From NCBI GenBank assembly GCA_036005125.1, contig DASYQV010000016.1, forward strand, positions 1 to 18,112: 18,112 nucleotides of DNA, given 5' to 3'. The number at the start of each line of letters is the position of its first letter. Position 1 is the stretch's first letter. Both the position numbers and the translations under genes were made by a program. This DNA is from DASYQV01 sp036005125. GTDB lineage: Bacteria > Acidobacteriota > Vicinamibacteria > Vicinamibacterales > UBA2999. Shown here piece after piece: positions 14,752 to 18,112 of this stretch. The notes under the pieces were generated by a model that searched no databases, was not told the origin of the DNA, and worked only from the letters and a program-made list of their open reading frames with translations.

Positions 14752-15720
14752 TCAGTAATCCACCGCGAGAATCTTTCGGATGGCGACCGCCCCGATCACC
14801 TCGAGCGCGATAGCGACCTCCATCAGACGAAAGCCCAGCGGATCGCTGACGAAGGCGCTGAATTGGCCCGGGTTGAACGTGTACAACGCGATCCCGAGCA
14901 CCACGGGGAGCGCCGCGAGAATCCATCCGGTTATCCGGCCCTGCGCGGTCAGCACGCGAAGTTGACGACGCACGCGGAAGCGGTCCCGGGTCACGCCGGC
15001 AAGATTGTCGAGCACTTCGGCCAGGTTGCCGCCGGTCTCCCGTTGTGTCAGCACGGCGATGGCGAAGAACCGGACGTCCATCAGAGGGATACGGGTGGCG
15101 AACGTCCGCAACACCTGCGTGAGCGGCAGACCATAGTTGTGCTGTTCGTAGAGCGCCCGGAATTCCGACGCCACCGGATCGGGCACCTCGTCAGCCACCA
15201 TGGCCAGCGTGCTCGTGAGCGCATGTCCCGCGCGGAGGGCGCGAGCCATCAGGCTGATGGCGTCAGGAAACTGCTCTTCGAATGAGCTCAGACGGGCCCG
15301 CGCGGCGCGGCGAATGTAGAAATACGGGCCGAGGGGGGTGAGCACGCCCGCGATCATCGCGATAGGCCAGCCCGCGTGCACAATCGGCAGTGCGATCTCG
15401 ACCAGCGTCAGGGCGATGGCCGTGCCTCCAATCAGCCAGCGAGGGTCCGTTCGCATCCCTGCGCTCTCGATCAGGCGGCCCGCCGACGCCACGGCGTACC
15501 GGCGGTGCCACGCCATCAGCGTGCCCAGGAGGCCCACGGCGGGATTGCCTGGCGTGACGCTCTTGACGACCGAGCCGATCCCGATCGGACGATCGGTCTT
15601 CGTCTGCAGTCGCTGCCGCAGACGTCCCGACACCTGCCTCTCGGGACGGAGGACGAGCATCCAATAGCTGCCGAGGACCATCGACAGTGTGAGGACGAAT
15701 GTGAGGAGCGCGAGGCTCAT
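14752..15720 (-). CDS. tadB: Tad pilus inner-membrane platform protein TadB (T2SSF family)
   Basis: 322-residue inner-membrane partner of TadC. Hydrophobic segments lie at ~4-24, 95-115, 118-135, 266-284 and 298-316. The T2SSF domain (~145-270) contains EEQFPDAISLMARALRAGHAL, given by its positions 148-168, then RETGGNLAEVLDNLA (227-241), the classic TadB signature. Length and topology are normal. The start ATG follows GAGG at good spacing and lies ten bases after the tadA stop; its own stop is one base from the tadC start. Confidence 0.94.
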   Translation of the reverse strand: MSLALLTFVLTLSMVLGSYWMLVLRPERQVSGRLRQRLQTKTDRPIGIGSVVKSVTPGNPAVGLLGTLMAWHRRYAVASAGRLIESAGMRTDPRWLIGGTAIALTLVEIALPIVHAGWPIAMIAGVLTPLGPYFYIRRAARARLSSFEEQFPDAISLMARALRAGHALTSTLAMVADEVPDPVASEFRALYEQHNYGLPLTQVLRTFATRIPLMDVRFFAIAVLTQRETGGNLAEVLDNLAGVTRDRFRVRRQLRVLTAQGRITGWILAALPVVLGIALYTFNPGQFSAFVSDPLGFRLMEVAIALEVIGAVAIRKILAVDY

Positions 15721-15730
15721 GGCATCCTCG

Positions 15731-17056
15731 TCACGCGACGAGCTCGAGATGCTCGAAGAGCGACGCCGACAGTCTGTTTCCTGCCGCCGCCAGCCGCTCG
15801 CTGCACTTCGGGCGCACGCCTGTGGCCTTGAACCGGCCCATCACCTTCCCGTCGGGACGCAGCCCGTCGCGCTCGAACACGAAAATGTCCTGGAGGCTGA
15901 TGACCTCGCCTTCCATGCCGGTAATTTCTGTGATCTGCGTCACCTTGCGGCTGCCGTCGGCGAGGCGCGACACCTGGATGATCAGATTGATGGCCGACGC
16001 GATCTGCTGCCGGATGGCGCGCTCCGGAATGTTCAGGTTGGCCATCGCGACCATCGTGTCGAGACGGTAGAGCGCGTCGCGCGGGGTGTTGGCGTGGATC
16101 GTCGTCAAGCTGCCGTCGTGGCCGGTGTTCATCGCCTGCAGCATGTCGAGCGTTTCGTCGCCACGCACCTCGCCGAGAATGATGCGATCGGGCCGCATCC
16201 GGAGCGCGTTGATCACCAACTGCCGCTGCTTGACGGCACCCTTGCCTTCGATGTTCGCCGGCCGCGTCTCCAGCCGGACGACGTGGCGCTGCCGCAGCAC
16301 GAGCTCGGCGGCATCCTCGATGGTGATGATGCGCTCGCGCTCGTTGATGAAGCTCGAGAGCACGTTCAGTAGCGTCGTCTTGCCGGCGCCCGTGCCGCCC
16401 GATACCACGACGTTCAGACGGCACCCGATCGCGGCCTGGAGGAAATCGAGCATCGGCTGGGTCAAGGTCTGACGGGCGATCAGATCGTGGGCGTCGAGCC
16501 GATCGTGCGGGAACCGTCTGATCGACAGCGCCGGACCGTCGATGGCAAGCGGCGGAATAATCGCGTTGACACGCGAGCCGTCGGCAAGCCGCGCGTCGAC
16601 CATCGGGCTCGATTCGTCGATGCGCCGGCCGACGACGCTGACGATCCGCTCGATGATCTGCAGCAGATGCGCATCGTCCTTGAAGGTGATGCTCGTGGGT
16701 TCGAGGTGGCCATGCCGTTCGACGTACACCTGGTCGAACCGGTTGACCAGGATGTCCGAAATCTCCGGGTCCCGGAGCAGCGCCTCCAGGGGTCCGAGCC
16801 CGAACAGCTCGTTGATGACATCGGCGATCAGACACTCGCGCTCGAAGAGCGTGAGCGGCATCGCCTGCTCGCGGGCGAGCAATCCGGCGAGCACGGAGCG
16901 GATCTCCGGCTCCGAGTCTTCGCGGCGAATCTGAGGGAGGCGGTTCAGATCGAGCACGCCGAGCAGTTGCCGATGAACGTGCGTCTTGAGCGCCTGATAG
17001 TCAGGGCGTCTCGTATCGATCGAGGCGTTGGGGGTCGTCGCGGTCGACAGATCCAT
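15731..17056 (-). CDS. tadA: Tad pilus assembly ATPase TadA/CpaF
   Basis: 441-residue cytoplasmic hexameric ATPase of the secretion/pilus ATPase superfamily that drives assembly (and in some species retraction) of Flp pili. The N-terminal domain (~50-190) has INELFGLGPLEALL and FDQVYVERHG. Walker A is GGTGAGKTT at 220-228, the Asp box ITIEDAAEL at 244-252, Walker B RIILGEVRGDE at 291-301, and the His box TGHDGSLTTIHANTPRDAL at 311-329. All catalytic motifs are intact. It starts nine bases after the tadZ stop with AGGA as the ribosome site. The gene order tadZ-tadA-tadB-tadC is canonical. Confidence 0.96.
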   Translation of the reverse strand: MDLSTATTPNASIDTRRPDYQALKTHVHRQLLGVLDLNRLPQIRREDSEPEIRSVLAGLLAREQAMPLTLFERECLIADVINELFGLGPLEALLRDPEISDILVNRFDQVYVERHGHLEPTSITFKDDAHLLQIIERIVSVVGRRIDESSPMVDARLADGSRVNAIIPPLAIDGPALSIRRFPHDRLDAHDLIARQTLTQPMLDFLQAAIGCRLNVVVSGGTGAGKTTLLNVLSSFINERERIITIEDAAELVLRQRHVVRLETRPANIEGKGAVKQRQLVINALRMRPDRIILGEVRGDETLDMLQAMNTGHDGSLTTIHANTPRDALYRLDTMVAMANLNIPERAIRQQIASAINLIIQVSRLADGSRKVTQITEITGMEGEVISLQDIFVFERDGLRPDGKVMGRFKATGVRPKCSERLAAAGNRLSASLFEHLELVA

Positions 17057-17065
17057 TGACGTGTC

Positions 17066-18112
17066 CTATGAGGTCATCCAACGCAGGACGCCGAAGCGGG
17101 GACGGACGGCCCGGGAACCGGATGGCGACGGCTCCTGGAGGGGCGCGCCGTTCAATTCGTTCGCAAATGCCGTGACCGCCGCTGCGAGCTTGCTGCCGCC
17201 GTCGAGCACGAAGGGCCGCCCCGCGTTCAGCGCCTGCAGGGCGAGCCGGTAGTCACTCGGGAAGGTGAATCGCACCGGCAGGTGCACCACCTCCTCGATG
17301 TCGTCGGTGCCGATGTCGGCGCTCTTGTCGAAGCGGCTGACGACGAGCGCGACCTTTTCGCCGCTGTAGCGCCGGCTCAAGGCGTCGGCCACCCGTTGAG
17401 CGCCGCGCACGGAGGCCAGTTCCTGGTTGGTGACGACGAAGATGCTCATCGCCGCTTCGAGCGTGTCGAGCAGGGCGGGATTGGATCGCGGGAGGTCCAG
17501 CACGGCGTACCGGTAATTCCGCGCGGCGAAATCCAGAAGCAGGCGGATCCGGTGCATGTCCATCGGCACGACGGGCGCGTTTTCCGGAGACGCGAGGAGC
17601 GTGACACCCGCCTTGCTCTGAGCCGTCAGCCCGTTGAAGAACGCAAGGTCGAGGCGATGGGTGTTCTCGAGCGCGTCGACGACCGAGAAGCGCGGCTCGG
17701 CGCCGAGGAGAACTGCCGCGTCGCCGTAGGCAGGGTGCATGTCGATGAAGAGGGTGCTGCCCTGACCGCGAGCCAGCGCCGTGGCCACGTTGACGGCCAG
17801 CGTGGTCGTGCCCACCCCGCCCTTGGCGCCGACGAACGCGAGGACCTGGCCTCCCGAGGGCCTGGTACGCTGCGCGATGATCCGCGAGACGGCGGCGCCG
17901 ACGGTATCGGCCGTGAGCGGTTCGGCCACGCACTCGTTCACACCCGACCGCATCGCCTCCAGCATCAGGGGCGACGTCAGCTCCGCTGCGACCAGGATGA
18001 CGCTCGTCGTCGGATGCTGGCGCTTGAGGACCGCGAGCGCGGCCGGCACCTGCCCGTGTGCCCGCACATCGATCATCAACACATCGGGCTGAACGGCGCT
18101 CGGATGGGTCAG
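17066..18112 (-). CDS. tadZ: Tad pilus localisation ATPase TadZ/CpaE, 5' end outside window
   Basis: ParA/MinD-like ATPase that places the Tad machine in the cell. The frame stays open to the window edge with no stop, so the gene is partial; the GTG and ATG codons near 18070-18082 are internal, not the start. The visible N-terminal part is an atypical receiver domain (QPDVLMIDVRAHG, then LEAMRSGVNECVAEPL), usual for CpaE/TadZ. The ATPase domain carries the deviant Walker A AKGGVGTTT, then FIDMHPAYGDAA, where the second Asp of the usual motif is His, and YAVLDLPRS. The C-terminus is short and basic. The stop TAG at 17066-17068 precedes tadA by nine bases. Secretin and RcpC/CpaB genes probably lie upstream, outside the window. 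Confidence 0.92.
   Translation of the reverse strand: MTHPSAVQPDVLMIDVRAHGQVPAALAVLKRQHPTTSVILVAAELTSPLMLEAMRSGVNECVAEPLTADTVGAAVSRIIAQRTRPSGGQVLAFVGAKGGVGTTTLAVNVATALARGQGSTLFIDMHPAYGDAAVLLGAEPRFSVVDALENTHRLDLAFFNGLTAQSKAGVTLLASPENAPVVPMDMHRIRLLLDFAARNYRYAVLDLPRSNPALLDTLEAAMSIFVVTNQELASVRGAQRVADALSRRYSGEKVALVVSRFDKSADIGTDDIEEVVHLPVRFTFPSDYRLALQALNAGRPFVLDGGSKLAAAVTAFANELNGAPLQEPSPSGSRAVRPRFGVLRWMTS

Noticed and set aside
18070..18082. GTG/ATG near the right edge as the tadZ start
   Set aside because: The frame continues open to the edge and the upstream residues (HPSAVQPDVLMID) fit the middle of the receiver-like domain.

Overview
The window is GC-rich and fully coding-dense, with nine genes and short spacers. 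I place it in the Acidobacteriota, perhaps near Vicinamibacteria. That is an inference from the protein types: long secreted propeller/SdrD-B/DUF11-type proteins, a C-terminal module with a WPPNHKM motif, a canonical tad gene order and a long-form P5C dehydrogenase. No rRNA or marker gene is present to confirm it.

Layout. (1) 4-1716, minus: proline-catabolic P5C dehydrogenase (pruA). (2) 1717-1994: divergent spacer with a gapped palindrome. (3) 1995-4803, plus: a membrane fusion (periplasmic adaptor) protein and a PelF-like family-4 glycosyltransferase, separated by one base. (4) 4804-4943: a convergent spacer holding a strong palindromic element. (5) 4944-6437, minus: a 12-helix membrane protein that looks like a distant PelG-type polysaccharide exporter, overlapping by 26 bases with the end of the next gene. 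(6) 6412-10506 and 10631-13597, minus: two tandem paralogous giant secreted proteins. Each has a signal peptide, a beta-propeller-like N-terminus, two SdrD-B-like domains, and then five or two copies of a ~109-residue DUF7507/DUF11-type repeat. Their C-terminal modules differ. (7) 13830-18112, minus: tadC, tadB, tadA/cpaF and tadZ/cpaE of a Tad (Flp) pilus machine, with tadZ cut by the window edge.

All genes from tadZ to the PelG-like gene lie on the minus strand and could be one transcription unit, or two with an internal promoter before the adhesins. Together with the convergent PelF-like/adaptor pair, the window looks like a surface-attachment island: pilus motor, repeat adhesins and polysaccharide polymerisation/export parts. 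Functional linkage is inferred from position only. The most interesting points are the glycosyltransferase, whose donor-site residues are substituted at several places where the family is normally invariant; the adhesin pair, in which the first and last repeats correspond while three middle repeats were gained or lost and the C-terminal module was swapped; and a hairpin element in the convergent spacer that pairs fully only as plus-strand RNA.
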